The notes under the pieces were generated by a model. The model was not told where the DNA came from. It saw only the letters and a program-made list of their open reading frames with translations, and did no database searches. The translations under genes and the position numbers were made by a program. 64,000 nucleotides of DNA from the NCBI RefSeq assembly GCF_018139145.2, contig NC_059476.1, positions 13,261,001 to 13,325,000 on the forward strand. The letters run 5' to 3'. This stretch comes from Gymnogyps californianus. Its lineage: Eukaryota > Chordata > Aves > Accipitriformes > Cathartidae. Below, in pieces: positions 11,725 through 24,600 of the stretch (the stretch's first letter is position 1; each line of letters begins with the position of its first letter).

Positions 11725-13224
11725 TAACAGCCATACAGAGACTGGAGCAGGGCAGGGCAGTGGTTCAGCCAGGGCATGTGCTCATGGGGCTGCACATTCA
11801 CCAGGGCAGAGCCCTGCGTTTGTCCCTTCCTGCTCACATGCCTCCAGATGTGCCAGCAACACACGGTGTGCCAAGGTAGCACACTGGAGACTCTTCAGAG
11901 GCTGCAGAGGGAGCCTCTCATCTTAACACTTCCTTATGTCTTTAGTCTTCAGTTCTTTGATTCCAGAGATGATTTTTGCCTTATCCATAAGAAGAGAAGA
12001 AAGGATCATCCTTTCAGGCTTGTTTGATCATTTCTTTGCAGCTCATGGAAAAGTATGGCTCCATAAGGCATCAGTCTCAGCTGGAGTTATTCCAGTGGCT
12101 GGATAGTTCATGCAGAACCAGGAGGAGCATTTCTACAATTCTCACAATACTGCAAGCAGAGCACTAGGGAATGCACACCCTGTTTTTCACTGTTCTCATA
12201 TTTTGCCTCATGTGAAAGGGAGGACAAAATATGAATCTTATCCTCTTGTACTAGAAGGAGGTAACAGCCCAGAGAACAGAGGTTCAAATTCTGCTAAATT
12301 ACATTGTCTCTGAAAAAGAATCTGCTTCATAGTCTAACATCACATGAAGGGGATTTTCCAATTCAATTATTAGATATTCCAGCCTCTTTGAAATATTAAG
12401 TGTTGCTCAGCACAGCAAGAAAGCTCAAGTAGCATGGCGAATGACACCGTCTCCAAAGACCTTCAGACATGCAAAACACGAATCTTGGAAGACTGCTTAA
12501 AGAAGCTAATTTGAAGATGATGATGACAAAGATAAAATTAACTCTTATCGTTCAAATAGCCTTACAACTTACAACTCAGACTGAGTGAACTGTCAGCAAA
12601 GCTTACTCTTGAGGGAAGCAAGTGGCAACACTGCACTTCAATGTATATTCCCCCTTACATAGAAACTGTTGCTTTAACGATCACAGGGAATGGCTGTACT
12701 GTTATCTGTTGAGGAGTCACTAATCTCTGTGTTTCATTTGGAGGATTTCCATTGTAATGCCTGCCTAAGCTTGGATTATCATTGCTGTTAAACTGTCAGA
12801 GAGCAAACAACAGGGAAGTGAACTTCTGATCAGCATATATTACATTTTTATCTCTGAGTAATATTAATGAACAAGTAACTGCAGAGCTACTGTCATGCAA
12901 AATCCTGTGGCAGCATGATCCTGAAGACTAGATGGGCCCAGGAAACAACGTAGAGTTTCTTTTTGTTGGACTGTCCTGATATTGGTGTGCAAGTGTCGAG
13001 GGAGCTAAACACAATGAGGTGCATAGGTCTTACAATTTTGCCTTGCCCAGCACCATGGTACTTTCCTGTCACTCTTCTGCTGAGTTTGTGAATGAACTGA
13101 TCGCCCTTGCTTTGAAATAATCTCTTTGGTCCCAGGGAGAGAGAAAGGAAACAACTCTGCGTGAAGATTATCTAGATCATTTTTGGTGGCTTTGGGAGGA
13201 CATCATTCTACTATCTAGGACATT
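11725..13224. other. Non-coding stretch with a GC-richer left end
   Basis: The left 190 bp are richer in G and C than the surroundings and give two overlapping open frames of 104 and 83 codons on the + strand. Their products are rich in Ser, Ala and Gly or Cys with no domain, as expected from composition. The rest is plain AT-rich DNA. Confidence 0.6.
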
Positions 13225-13243
13225 AAAAAAAAAAAAAAAAAAA
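13225..13243. repeat. A19 homopolymer
   Basis: Nineteen consecutive A residues. The flanking DNA shows no retrocopy body. Confidence 0.9.
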
Positions 13244-13990
13244 GAGTCACTCAGTATGAAATTTGGGTTGTCTACCCGCTGATCAACATCTGTCAGACGT
13301 CACATAGGATTAAATTAATTTTACTGTTTATCCATCGCCAACTTCCCCCAGCGCCCTGAGTACTAGTAGTGAGAGGAGAGAGGTGTGGAGGGGAAAGGAC
13401 TGGGTTATCTCATAAAGCAACTCTCAGTCTAAGCATGCTCAGAAAATAAGAATCTATTGTACTGAATAGCATATCCTGACCTCTTTGAAAGATTCAGGCA
13501 TACGGCTATTGAAAGCTCCATCTAAGTTCTGAATGTGTAATTCCTGCAGCCCAAGTACTCCTAAACACATCTTTGATTAGCTGAAAATGCAATTATTTTT
13601 TATAATAACACTTTGCAGACAGCTTGTAAGAATATCAATGACCCTTTTTTTCCTCCCTCTCCTTCCTATTTTAAAATCAGTTTCTGTTAGAGGAGCAGAA
13701 GATTTACTGGAGAAATAAGTGCTTCACTTGCATTTAAACCATGTAAAAGACAGATTGGCTGTGTTTTTAGACACTTACATCAAAGTAATTACAGCACTAT
13801 ATAAAGTATTGGATTCATTAAAAGGCTCTAAAACCATTTTTATATACTATTAAGTAAAAGGAAAAGAAGAAAAGAATGGGAAACTACAAATTAAACCTTA
13901 TGACTTGCCTTCTTTGTCAAGTAAACTCCTCCCAGCTTTTGTCTAAGGAACAAAGACCCCTGATAAAGGGCAACATGAGATGCATGATGG
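13244..13990. other. Non-coding stretch before the SINE fossil
   Basis: No open frame of interest. It includes a long pyrimidine tract near 13.64-13.67 kb and AT-rich DNA at 13.78-13.86 kb. Nothing else is recognised. Confidence 0.65.
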
Positions 13991-14252
13991 AAGAATAGAT
14001 AAAATGTTGGACTGGGACTCAGGAAGTTTACAAGCAGTGTCCATCTTGCCAGAGGTTTCCTATGTGCAGTTAGTCAGTTAGTCTATGTATTCATGCAATT
14101 AGTCCTGTATTCAACATGACAAAGGTAGGATTTTCTTTCTGCCTGGTCCCTTCAAATTGCAGCCTGTTTGGGGAGGTCAGGGTCTCATTCCAAGCATTTA
14201 TTCAGTGCTTACAGCAGTAGGACATTGGCTTTGCTTAGCTACCAAGATAACA
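13991..14252 (+). mobile_element. Fossil MIR-like (CORE-SINE type) element, nearly full length
   Basis: Three blocks in the expected order resemble, from memory, an old tRNA-derived SINE shared by birds, crocodilians and turtles. GGACTGGGACTCAGG at 14009-14023 is the end of the tRNA-like head. TTAGTCAGTTAGTCTATG near 14070-14090 corresponds to the core segment. TTTGGGGAGGTCAGGGTCTC (about 14167-14186) and TTCAGTGCTTA (14201-14211) match the distal part, whose usual form is close to CTTTGGGGCAGGGACTGTCT and TACAGCGCCTAGCACA. Divergence is heavy, no target duplication can be seen, and the A/B boxes of the RNA polymerase III promoter are decayed, so it is inactive. The exact family name was not determined. 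Confidence 0.7.
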
Positions 14253-17019
14253 GGATTCTGCTATTTGAAGATACAAATAACAGTATGAGAAAAGGTACTT
14301 CAGAGGGTTCAAAATAGCCATAGCATAAATAGGAAAAAGTTAGTAAAAAGATAGTTATCAAAGAAAATATTCAAGTAATGAAATCTCTAACCAAGAACAC
14401 TGTGTTTGTGAAGAGTTTCTCAGGTGTTCACATGTGACAGCGTATTTTAAACTAGATTGGGTAACATAGCTGGAAATATTGTGGAAGCAACTACAGCTGT
14501 GGGGTTGATGTTTGCTAATGCCTGAATGAATGCATCTGTCTGAGGTGGTTACAAGAACCACAGGCTTACTCTGGAAATTCAGGCACAGTTTATTTCTAAA
14601 ATGAAAAACAGTTTCCTGTGAACAACGTTGATGCAAAAGAAGTGGGATCTCTCTTCCCTTACTTATAACCTTCATCCTACGGCTTGACAATTGGGAAAGA
14701 AAAAGAAACTTCCAGGCACCAGCGTGCCTTGAATGCTTTATTTTGTCTACTTTACACATTAATTTCCCAAGTGTTTCCTGATTCTTATTTGGTTAACACA
14801 TTAGGGTATCTAATTCTTATTTGCTACACAAATCGCTCATTTGCAATCAAATTTCCATCAGTATTTACTATCTTATTATCATGGTTAACATCACTTTGCA
14901 CTTTGGTATTAACTAGAGAGACATTCTAAAAAGCAACTCAGTGTTATAAGTTGAGAATACTATAGCTGTGTTTTTCTAACAAAGAAAATTGCTGTAATGT
15001 CGCTGGGTCATTCCAGTTATCGAATCCCAGCATCCCAAAGGTTTATCAAGCAACCATTTCAGGCTTGCAGTTTCTCTGCTTGCATTTCTGCGAAGCTAAT
15101 TAAACCTCAGTAGGACAAAGCTGGAACTGCATCAACTGGACTAAAAGTCATCTTCACCTCAAGCTCAAAGCCACATCCATTCCCACAGAGAATGGCGTGG
15201 CTCTATCTGGAGTCCACCCATGCTTCTGGGATGCCAGCAGGATACCAGCCCCTGGATGTGTTTAGTTCTGCTCCTGCCTATGACTGTATAAATTGATTTG
15301 TCAGACAAACAGTCAACAAAAGTGAAAATCCTCAGTGATGCAGAAAGGTAAGAAAGGCTAAGATTGGGCCAAAAGGGAGACAGATCTTCTGGTACTTTTG
15401 ACTGTGACCAAAAGTGAGATGCAAGATCCACAGGTAAAGCTTTTATGGCATGTCTGTCAATTTATCAGGATTCCCATCTGCACCAGCAGATTTGGACACT
15501 TTGAGACCTCTGACAGTGGTGGAGGCCTCAGTACCACCCATCTCTGCACATTACCTTGCGCTGCTCGCAGGCACAGCTGAATAGGACACTCACGACCCAG
15601 AACTATGTATCCTAATATGGGCTCATTGTGATCATGTGAACCCTTTTTGACCCTTCTTTTCCCTTCCACCTCTTCATGACAGACTACCTGCTGTCAGCTG
15701 CTCCACAATTCAGGCATGTATATGTTCTGTAGCACCACAAGAATGTAAGTGTGGTCCTTTCCAGAGGTCAACTTTTACATGAGTAGGACTCAGTGTAATT
15801 CACATCAGGGCAGTCCTTCTCCAGATCCTGAAGATTCAAGTTTACATGTATGAATCTCAGCTGATACCATTAAGACTTTTCGATCTCGTCTCTGAGAACA
15901 ATGCTGTGAGAAGCAGAACTTATACACCTGACTTATGAAAGAAGTCTAAGAAAGCAGAGCTGTCTCTTTTATTAACAGTACAACCTGAAATAATTCCTGA
16001 AGCAATATTATAGCTGTACTCTTTACTCATTACTGTCTTTTTTTTAACCCACTGTAAGGCAGCTTCACTTTTCTCCATGCCCACAGAACCTCAGCTTGTG
16101 ATTTTCTGTGCATTTCCCTGAATATTCCCAGATAATCATACCGTCCTTTTGGTTAGACTTACTCCTGCTTTGACATCTGGGTAACTTATTCTTTCTTATG
16201 CTACTTCTGTGATGCATGAAGCTTTCACCTTCCCTCCCATTCATTGCAAATGCGTGACTGCAAACTATAAGGAGAATATATTGTAGTAGGAGGAATGCAG
16301 TGAAGAATCAGCTGGGTAAGAACGAAAAGCTCAGTTATAGGAGACGACAGCAAAGCTATTGAACCACAGATGAGTTTGTGTAACCTACATTTTCAAAAGT
16401 TTCTGACAAAAATTAGTTTGAGATCTCTGTGAACACAAAGTTACTAATTCGGGATTTACTGGGAACATGGGCTGTCAGACTCAAAGCCATGTAAAGAATC
16501 AATGTCCCTGATAGCCAAATGACAAGGAAGTTAAGAACCAACCTCATCAAACTTGGCTTTTAATTTTATCCCCCAGGCTTATCTTGGATAATTCAAAATT
16601 ATACAGATGGGATTCCTACACAAAGAAATGTGTTTGAGTCCTGAAAGAATGGCTGTTGGAAAGAAGAAAAGATTTGAGAAGGGTGTGATTCTACATATGT
16701 TGAACTGAATTTTTCCTGCAGCTATTAAATTTACAGCCAAGAGTTACTGAAAATATGGCACTCAGTGGAAAGATTTACAGTAAATTATCTATATTTTGAA
16801 TTAGGGACTTCTAGATACTTAATAGTAATTGCAAAAGTGTTATCTCTCGGTAAAATGCACATTAATCTTGCTCCTTCCCACTTTAAGAAGGATCATTCCC
16901 TGGTTATTATTCAACTGGATGTTCCAGCAATTTTCAGTCCTATCTTCTCTTCTACCCTCAATTTCTGCTGACACCAGAAGCGAGGTTACTTGTCAGCTGG
17001 CTGTTGCTCTCTGCTAGTT
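14253..17019. other. Non-coding stretch, no gene seen
   Basis: A 133-codon open frame on the - strand (14358-14759) was rejected for lack of any motif; its product is rich in Ser, His and Cys. A + strand donor-like site (GCAGAAAG then gtaagaaa) lies at 15348 with a weak acceptor 44 nt upstream. A frame at 15165-15431 on the - strand shows no family. The region is otherwise plain. Confidence 0.6.
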
Positions 17020-17335
17020 TTCACTGGCATTAGGATAGTTCCCATAACCTGAGGCTGCTGAGTGTTTTTGGAGCCTGCTGCCTTACCAGGCTTTCACAGT
17101 ATCTGAAGTGGTTGAGAAGGGGACAAAGCAATCCAGAGCCTGAGACTGACCCCCTCCAGGGGTGGCCTGCCTCTCCCCCATGCCAACCAACCCTGAAAGG
17201 TTCCCCTGGTGCTCACAGCTGTGTCTGCAGGAGCTGCTCTCTCTAGCACTCGCCCTGGAAACCTGCGGGTAGATGGAGGAATGAGAGCCACAGTGGTGCT
17301 GGAGGCAGCTGGAGAAGGGCCCTCCTTCTCTTGGC
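17020..17335. other. GC-rich patch in AT-rich surroundings
   Basis: This segment is clearly richer in G and C than its neighbours and includes several CpGs, for example actcgccc and ctgcgggt near 17.25-17.27 kb. Open frames of 65 codons on both strands overlap here, which fits composition rather than coding. Possible readings are a small remnant CpG island, an exon of a non-coding RNA or an old GC-rich repeat. None can be decided from sequence alone. Confidence 0.4.
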
Positions 17336-18706
17336 TATTAGTTCATTTTCCTTCTCTGCTCAAAAAGTGGGTGTTGCCCGTGCTGATATCCCTATATACT
17401 TACTAATTAGTGTCCCATTCACCTTGAACTACAGAGCTCACAGCTGCCAGCTGCAGCTTGTGATATCTTGAGTATGTGTTTGATGAACTCTGGAGACATT
17501 TTCATCTGTTAAATATAGAAAAACTGAACAGCTTCCCAGGACAGGCAGTGCAGCACAGAATCATATGCTTGTCAAGGCCACGTCTGCTCTCCTGACTTCA
17601 AGCTAATAGAGCTGCAAAGTTCGTGAAACTGTGCAATACCAGCTGGCTCAGTCCCAGGCTAATTTCTCAGACAAATAGCCATGTGACAGAAATTAGCTGC
17701 TACATTGGGCATTAACTACTACTTTCACTGGTTTGATGACCAAGAGTGTGCCATAAACACTGTGCCAAAAGTCTGCCAGTTAGACTTTGGTATAGTTAAT
17801 GTCTTTGTTTCCGTATTTATGATGCTTCTACTGTAAATATTTCAGATGCCAGCAGGTTTCTTCAGCACTAAGAAGAATTAAAGAACAAGCTCAATACTTC
17901 CAAGGAAATTAAATGCAAGGGAATTACCACTGGCCATTTAGATCAGATTTTAGAAGATCAAGCTGAATATACATTTTCCAGGCATTTACTCAGTATTTAA
18001 CTGGTATTTAACCATTACATCTTTATTAACATGCAATTACACAGTTGCCACTGAAGAACTGGTAGAGCTACCCTGTACTCTGACTTTTTAGAAGAAAAGA
18101 AATTGGAAACCATGAGCAGATTCTGTGCTAATGTACTACTGAAAATATTACGAGATTAAACACATACTTTGCAATTCCAAATAGTGGTAAATGGTCAGCA
18201 TGTTTAGTCAAAGCACTGCTTTGACTTCAGCTGCTTTAAAGAAAAAAATACCTTTTTATTATTGGAAAGATTTGTACGAGGATAATTAGATATCCTGATT
18301 GTTAACCTTAATGCATGACCATATTTACAAGGTAACAGGCAAAGGAACAAGATTTTTGATATCTTACTTCTTCTGTATCTTCCTTTGTATCTAGCTGCTG
18401 CTTTGGCTTTTCTTTCAAGCTTCTAGCTTCACCAAAATAGGCCAGCCTATCTCTGAAATAAGAATGCTTTGCTCATCCCCATGAAAAGGGATTGGGATTC
18501 TTTTGCATACCATCCACTCAGAAATATTACTATGTGCTAATTAGCTCATGTTATGAACAGTCATTTTGGAGGCTTAAAAGTGTGGGGGAAGGTTTTCTTC
18601 AAGAAAAGATTAATTGGTTAGTTTATATTAATATCTAAAAAATAAAATAAAACCAGAGGTTATGACATGATATGTAATTAACTGAGTTAGAAGAGGTGGC
18701 ACGGGG
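17336..18706. other. Non-coding stretch, no gene seen
   Basis: AT-rich DNA with no open frame of interest. A motif at 17505-17535 faintly resembles the MIR core (TTTTCATCTGTTAAATATAG) but is too short and isolated to call. Confidence 0.65.
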
Positions 18707-18722
18707 AAAAAAAAAAAAAAAA
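18707..18722. repeat. A16 homopolymer
   Basis: Sixteen consecutive A residues followed shortly by a T8 run, a weakly symmetrical A/T tract. No mobile-element body is evident. Confidence 0.9.
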
Positions 18723-19120
18723 TTGTGTTTCCACAGTGATTTTTTTTCCCCATTCTGGTGTAGTCACAGGGGGAACTGCCCACTAAAAGATTTTGCTAAA
18801 TTATTAAAAGTGAAAAAAGTACAGAATCAAAGTAATAAGGATTAATGGAGAAATTGGAATAAATATTTTATTACAATTGCTAATGAAATATTTACCAAAT
18901 TTTCTTACACACTCTAGAGTAATTAAAAAGATACAACACTTACATTAACACCTAGGTTAACGTGCATCTTCTTATATTTGTGTTTGTATGAAAGTCAGCT
19001 AAGTAAATTCATGTGCAAAGAGAAGATTCTTGTCTGTGGCTTATGTTAGAGCCTTTTGTTTCCATGGTACTTTATTTCCACTTTCGGCTAATCTTCGAGA
19101 GCGTTCTGAGGGGATTGATC
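18723..19120. other. Non-coding AT-rich stretch
   Basis: No open frame of interest. Three CpGs cluster at 19083-19103 just before the repeat remnant that follows. Confidence 0.6.
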
Positions 19121-19215
19121 CAATGTCCATTGAAATGAATACATAGCACAGACACTGGAAAGTATGAAAATCAATGCAAAGACTTTCATTAACTTCCCAG
19201 TATTTTGGCCTGAAC
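19121..19215. repeat. Ancient CR1/L3-like repeat end
   Basis: The segments TCCATTGAAATGAATA (19126-19141), ATCAATGCAAAGACTTTCAT (19170-19189) and TTTTGGCCTGAACTC (19203-19217) follow the order seen, from memory, in the old amniote LINE 3' ends that read like CATTGAAGTCAATG, then ACTCCCATTGACTTC, then GGATCAGGCCC. It is heavily decayed and inactive. The family assignment is by resemblance only. Confidence 0.45.
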
Positions 19216-19866
19216 TCATCACTCTTTAACGACAACTATGAAGAACTGCAGTCAGTAACAGATTCTTAAATACAGCGTTGACCATCTTAGTATGAAAAAG
19301 AAAAAAAATGGTAAAGGCTGGTGAAAATAGGATGTTAGAAAACACCAGATTAGAAGCAATATGTTGAGAGATGCAAGTGAACTCCCAGGCTCGACAGTTA
19401 GTGAGGTAGCACTCATCTGCACTGACAGTGACCAACGAGGTGAAGGGGAAAGGTAAGAATATCTGATGCAATAGAAAGTGTCTTCTGTCCTGCTCGATTA
19501 GTTTAAGATGCAAAAATGACACACAAACCTTTTTATCACACTGTACTCGCACATGCATTTTGTGCAGGTCACATATTTTAAACAGTTACAAAAATATTTT
19601 AGAGATATTAGCTAAACAAAAATAATTCAAAAGGATGCGTGTTCTTCTGCTTGTATAAATGGTTCCCATGAGTGAAATAAAACTAGGCTCAGAGGGAGTA
19701 AAAATACCCACAACTAATCAACTGGAGACATCTCCAGACATGATTTAGGATGTTTTCTTTCTATAGAAAAACCATCAAATACTTTGAGTCAAACACCAGA
19801 GGATCTTCCAGAGTTCGAGGAACTGTTTGTCACTAAGCTAAAACTACAAATTTCTCTTTTTTCCAG
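19216..19866. other. Non-coding stretch leading to a possible exon
   Basis: A 110-codon open frame on the - strand (19226-19558) has no recognisable motif and is rejected. The right end provides a branch-point-like CACTAAG/CTAAAAC and a pyrimidine tract for the acceptor at 19866. Confidence 0.6.
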
Positions 19867-19949
19867 AGGTCTAAAGTCTGAGTTCCTGCTTCTACAAGAC
19901 CACTCTCTGTCAGCCTTCACAACTCCTTCAGGAACATGGCAAGATCCAG
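19867..19949 (+). other. Possible 83-nt exon (splice-flanked open segment)
   Basis: The acceptor reads tttctcttttttccag, ending at 19866, with branch-point-like sequence about 20-30 bp upstream. The donor reads AGATCCAG then gtaggagt at 19950. One frame is open throughout: one leading base, 27 codons containing SEFLLLQDHSLSAFTTPSGT, then one trailing base. The product is not recognised. The trailing phase is compatible with the possible exon at 46879. Isolated pairs of such signals are expected by chance in 64 kb, so the call is tentative, and a non-coding exon is equally possible. Confidence 0.25.
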
Positions 19950-22900
19950 GTAGGAGTGATTTGCAATAAGAGTGAAAACTGAAAATATTTCTCTAACAAG
20001 CTGGTTTCAAAACTCAGCCTAAAAGGATCTAATGCATCTGTTTGAGACTGCAGAAGAGTGAATCAACCTCAGTGTGGAAAGCAGAAGTGAAATAGAAAAA
20101 AAAAATACAGGAGAAGTGCAACTTTACTGATTATCACTGTCTCCAAGAGCTGTGCTTGTGACATGGAAGTTATTTATGGTGCCCACCTGCAGTCATTTGC
20201 GTGCAGGCACATCAGTCATGGAAGTAGGATCCAACCTGTTACTCTCAGAAGACCGTGATCCTTATTGCTTATTTGAACTGCAGCAGTTGTATCTCATGGA
20301 TACAGGTCTGCACCATTCATGGTTGCCATTCCAATTCCTTTCTTTCCTTCCAGATTGCAGTCACACACACACCTCAAACCCACTCTACACAGTAGTGAGA
20401 ACCATAAAAATACAGAGTAATTATGCTAGACCTCCTCTTTCAGAAAACAATACAACTAGAGGAAAACGTCTCCTACAGTACACCTCCAAACAGATGATTA
20501 CTATGTTCTTCTCAGAAGAATTTAAGAGCCCTTAGGTATAGTGAAATACCTACCTGTAAAGCTGATAATATACACTAGTGCAGACAACACTCAATCTACT
20601 TTTTTGACCTCATTAGAAATCACAGCCTTCCCTAGTATCAAAGTACCCAAGTACCTCCTCTCTGCTCCTTCCCTTTCCCCTCCTGTTTCTCTCCCTCTGT
20701 TGCCAACAAGAGCTTAGAAGCACATTTGGAAAGAGGACCCTCCATGCTGCCATTAAACATTTCCTTTGACAAATTGTTCTTCTTCTGGCTTTGCAAACAT
20801 GCAGGCTGCAAGGGTGATCTCTACATAATTTTGCAGTTTGTTTTACTCAAGAAAGGCAGAAGCAGAGCTTGGATTAAAGTGGGCAGGAAGCAGTACTGCA
20901 CACACCACATCGTCCCTACTCTTTTTCCCTACTAGTTGCTCACTGCCGCTGTTGTAAGAGTCTTCAGCTTCACAGCTTCAGAAGGAATAAAAAAAAAATC
21001 TTCCTGCCTCAGTTCCACATTGCTTTTCTCATCAGAGTTTTCTTATCATTCCCCTCTTGTTATCTCATCTTGAGATCACTAGACTTACCAGTGTTGTATA
21101 CCAAATGGACGTAACAATACACTACATTTAGCCTCCATATTGTAAATATTACTTTTGCCGTATTTAAAAAAATATCTCTTTCTCAAAGACACACAACCCA
21201 CCCAGATGACATGCTTACTGAAAACATTTCTAAATCCCAAAGCCAGTCATTGTGAATGACGTAAGTTATTCCCCGCAATATGCCACAGGTAGAAGAGAAA
21301 TTTGAGGAACATTAATTAAGAAGCAGGTAGAAATGAAAGTGAAGCAGACTTGATTTTCCTGCTCTTGACTGCAAAGACAAAAACATCTACCACAGAAATA
21401 TCTGGTGCAAAATGCACTTCTCAGAATTCATATTGCTGCAAGTCTTTACCAAACTAATGAAGCTAGGGGACACTCCCAACACAGCACCAACATCCTTTGA
21501 CAGGAATTGTTCATAAAGTAAACTGTAGGAGTAGAAATTGTTATTTTAAGATCCCCAAAGTTCCCTCCCAGGAGGCAGCAATAACAGAAGAGATGCAGAC
21601 ACCTGTCCAGATGTGATCCCTCCTCAGAAAGGCACCTTCAGCATTGCCCAGCGATGGCCCTGCTCCGAACCCTCAGCACTAAAGGCGGTAGAGGCTGCAG
21701 CCCCAGGTTTATTCAGGCTGCCAAATTTGTAAGGCTTACTTGTAAAAGCCCAGGATCTCACAAAAACAACAACAAGAGGCTGTCTGGATTATGAAATGCT
21801 ACACTCAATCTACCCACAGTGGACAGGTAGACAGATGCAAGAACATTTGTATGCACAGGCTGGTCTGCCCACTTCCCCTGCCCTCTAGCCATGCCAGCCT
21901 GCCCCAGCCAAGCCCTGCTCACCTCCCAGTCACCTTCAGGCAAGGAGAATTTAGTGAGTGCCTGGTATTTCCTCCATCAAACCTGGGGCCATGCTTACAA
22001 AATTTGTATCTGCAGAGACAGCAGAAATGGGATTTTTTGGACAGCCTCAAGATTACCTGTGTAATGAGATGTTAAGTGGTAGCAGAAACCTGCTTTAAGG
22101 GTAGCAATGAGTCTGCTGTAACCACAGGACCACAGGAGCTGTGTCTTTGCTAAGGAGCACCAAGCACCACCTGTGATAAAACCACACCTGGAAGCAACAA
22201 GGCATCAACCTGATTTTTTGAAGCTCTTTTGTTTTAAAGCCTTTTTCATAACAGTGGTCTTCAATTTATATATGTCACCATTTTAAATGTAAAGGTCAAT
22301 ATTTTAATTAAAAGAGTGAAAATTAAATCAAGATTTAATGACAAAGCTTTTGAGGTATGAGAACAGGAGATGACTAAATCAAATCTGAAGTCTGGGCTCA
22401 GGCCAGTCATTTGTTATTTTTTCAAAAAGCTAAAAGCAGAGAAAACATTCATTTTCATTATTTCTACCATACATATGTTTTTAATACAAATAAAAAAAGA
22501 ATAAATAAAGTTTTGCAATTATCACTAAACTGCATAAAAGCCATTAGTAGCTGCCTGTGTTTAGCTGTAGAGGAAGAGACAGTTCTGTGTATTAACATAT
22601 ACTCTCCAAAGCTGTATTCGAGTTCAATTTTCTTGTGGCTTCACTTCTTTTTCCACTAGGTGGCACTCTGGAAATATTTCTAAATTCTAGATTCCTTTCC
22701 ATTGCCTTTTAAAAAGCCAACAAATTAGCGATTTCCCTCAAACCTTCTATTGTTTACAGCCTACTGAAAAAGGCAAGTGAATTACACAGAGCAGTACAGA
22801 AAATTAGCATTGTTAAATGTCACATATATCACTAATAAAGTTTCATTATTTATACTGTCAACTTGAAAAGCACTTATTTCCTAATCAATCAACTCACAAC

Positions 22901-24289
22901 TAAATAAATAGTCATATAGGCATACAACATGAAAGCACAGTGCTCCTAAATCAGATCTTCCTGAGATTAAGTCTATGCTGGTTGATATTAGGAAGAGAGG
23001 AATAACAAAGAAGAATGCTCCCCAATTTACTCGCTTTCCCCCCACCTCTCCAGATACCTACTTTTATTGAAGAAAAAATATGTGTATGTATTTTAGGATA
23101 GATGTTCTTTTCTGCTTGTTTTTTTAAAATCAATAAATGTTACACTTAACCCCAAAGGTGATCCTGAAACATAAGTTAGGACAGTCACATTAAACTAATT
23201 TGCAAAAGCTGGAGATGCATTTAAAATTAACCCATCTATTTGGGGACTGGAGATGTAGAAGAGAAAAAGAGTTTTAAACAGTCACTTGAAGGGCTTTGTA
23301 CCATCTAAATCCAGCTGCAGTCTCACAGACATCCCTTTTGATGTTCACTAAAGCTGGAGATGAGTTCTAGTAAACAGATGTCCTTGTCAGGGAAAATAAA
23401 CAAACAAAAAACCATCAAATTTGGTACTATCTGGTAGTTGGAAGTGAACTGCAAACTTCTTTGTTTGCTGGGTTGCTGCAGGAATGGGCTGATGTGGCAC
23501 TGGATCCAGGAGTGGAGACAGCACTGATAGTTTAGATGGGATTTCTATGTTCCTAACAGAAACACAGGACCCAAAACCAAATGTAAGCATTCCAGTCCCT
23601 GGGGTGTTTTTCATTACCCATATTGCTGACTATTAACCAACACACTGTTCAAGTTCATTACCTCAGCTCCTTAGAAAAAAGGCAAGTTGGGATAGATTTG
23701 CTGGTGAAGAGCTCTTCCCTGTCACTACTTGCTCTTAGCAATGAACTTGGGTCTACAGACAAAGATTGTCTTTTCCCCCTTCAGAAAGCCTCTGCAGCTC
23801 AGACTGAGCCTGCATCAGAGCATAACCTTAATTGTGAGCCACTGGGATGGTGGGCAAGTGACTCTCAACAGAGGCTGCATGCTTGGCCACGTGCAAACAT
23901 AGTCCCTGATGCCCTCATTATCAGAGGCAGATTTCATCAAGCAAGAGAAGCTTTGGTCACTGGAGTCAGAGAAAGGCAGAGAATTTGTCTGTTTGTCTTT
24001 ACAGCAGTATGGCTAAATCAATAACATGTGGAATGAGAGATTTAAGGTGGATGAAGGGTGCATTATCTTATATACGTGTATTGAAAAGTGCTGGCAATAC
24101 ACTGCAGTTTTGAACAAATAAATGAATTTACCAGGTGGAAGAGAGAGACTGCTGATAAAACAGAAAAAATACTATACTCAGGAGGTGATTTTAGTCCGGG
24201 TGCTAATATTTTATACAAGAGAATATTGAATTTAGGGAGAGGCTTATTCATTCATTTGGCTTTTTAACTTTCCAAAGTGCTTTTATTGA
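19950..24289. other. Non-coding stretch, no gene seen
   Basis: The longest frames, 20152-20535 (127 codons) and 23623-24024 (133 codons), both on the + strand, show no domain, signal peptide or family resemblance and are probably chance. A GC-richer patch lies at 21.86-21.95 kb. The E-box CACGTG occurs at 23889-23894. The half site AAAGGTCA occurs at about 22.29 kb. No mobile element was recognised. Confidence 0.55.
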
Positions 24290-24600
24290 CTGATTTTGTT
24301 TGTGGCAGCTAATATTACTGTCACTGTAACAATATTTTTTCCTTATTTAGCTCTCCTGATGCAGTCTGCCATCTGAAGTCATTTACCTTTCATTTTTTTA
24401 AATAAAGCTGCTTTTTAAAAACTCAGAGATGATTCACAGGGTTTGAGCCTGCATTTGCTCAGATAAAACTGAACTGCTAAAACTTCAAGAACTGTTGTAT
24501 TAGCTGAGATCCAAGGTCTATTTGCTGTGAATTTAACTGCAGCAACATTAATTGACAAGACAACTGCAGAATGCAAATAGATGTATCCTCTTCCTTATAT
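24290..24600. promoter_or_regulatory. AT-rich segment with transcription-factor-like motifs (candidate only)
   Basis: This stretch has a perfect octamer ATGCAAAT at 24571-24578, TTAATTGAC near 24548 and several TAAA/ATTA cores in low-complexity-free DNA that looks less decayed than its neighbours. Such composition is typical of conserved non-coding elements near developmental genes, but conservation cannot be seen from one sequence. Confidence 0.15.

Noticed and set aside
14358..14759. 133-codon open frame, - strand
   Set aside because: No recognisable motif; it lies just beside the SINE fossil in plain DNA.
23623..24024. 133-codon open frame, + strand
   Set aside because: No motif and no promoter or splice context. 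The sequence around it looks like ordinary non-coding DNA.
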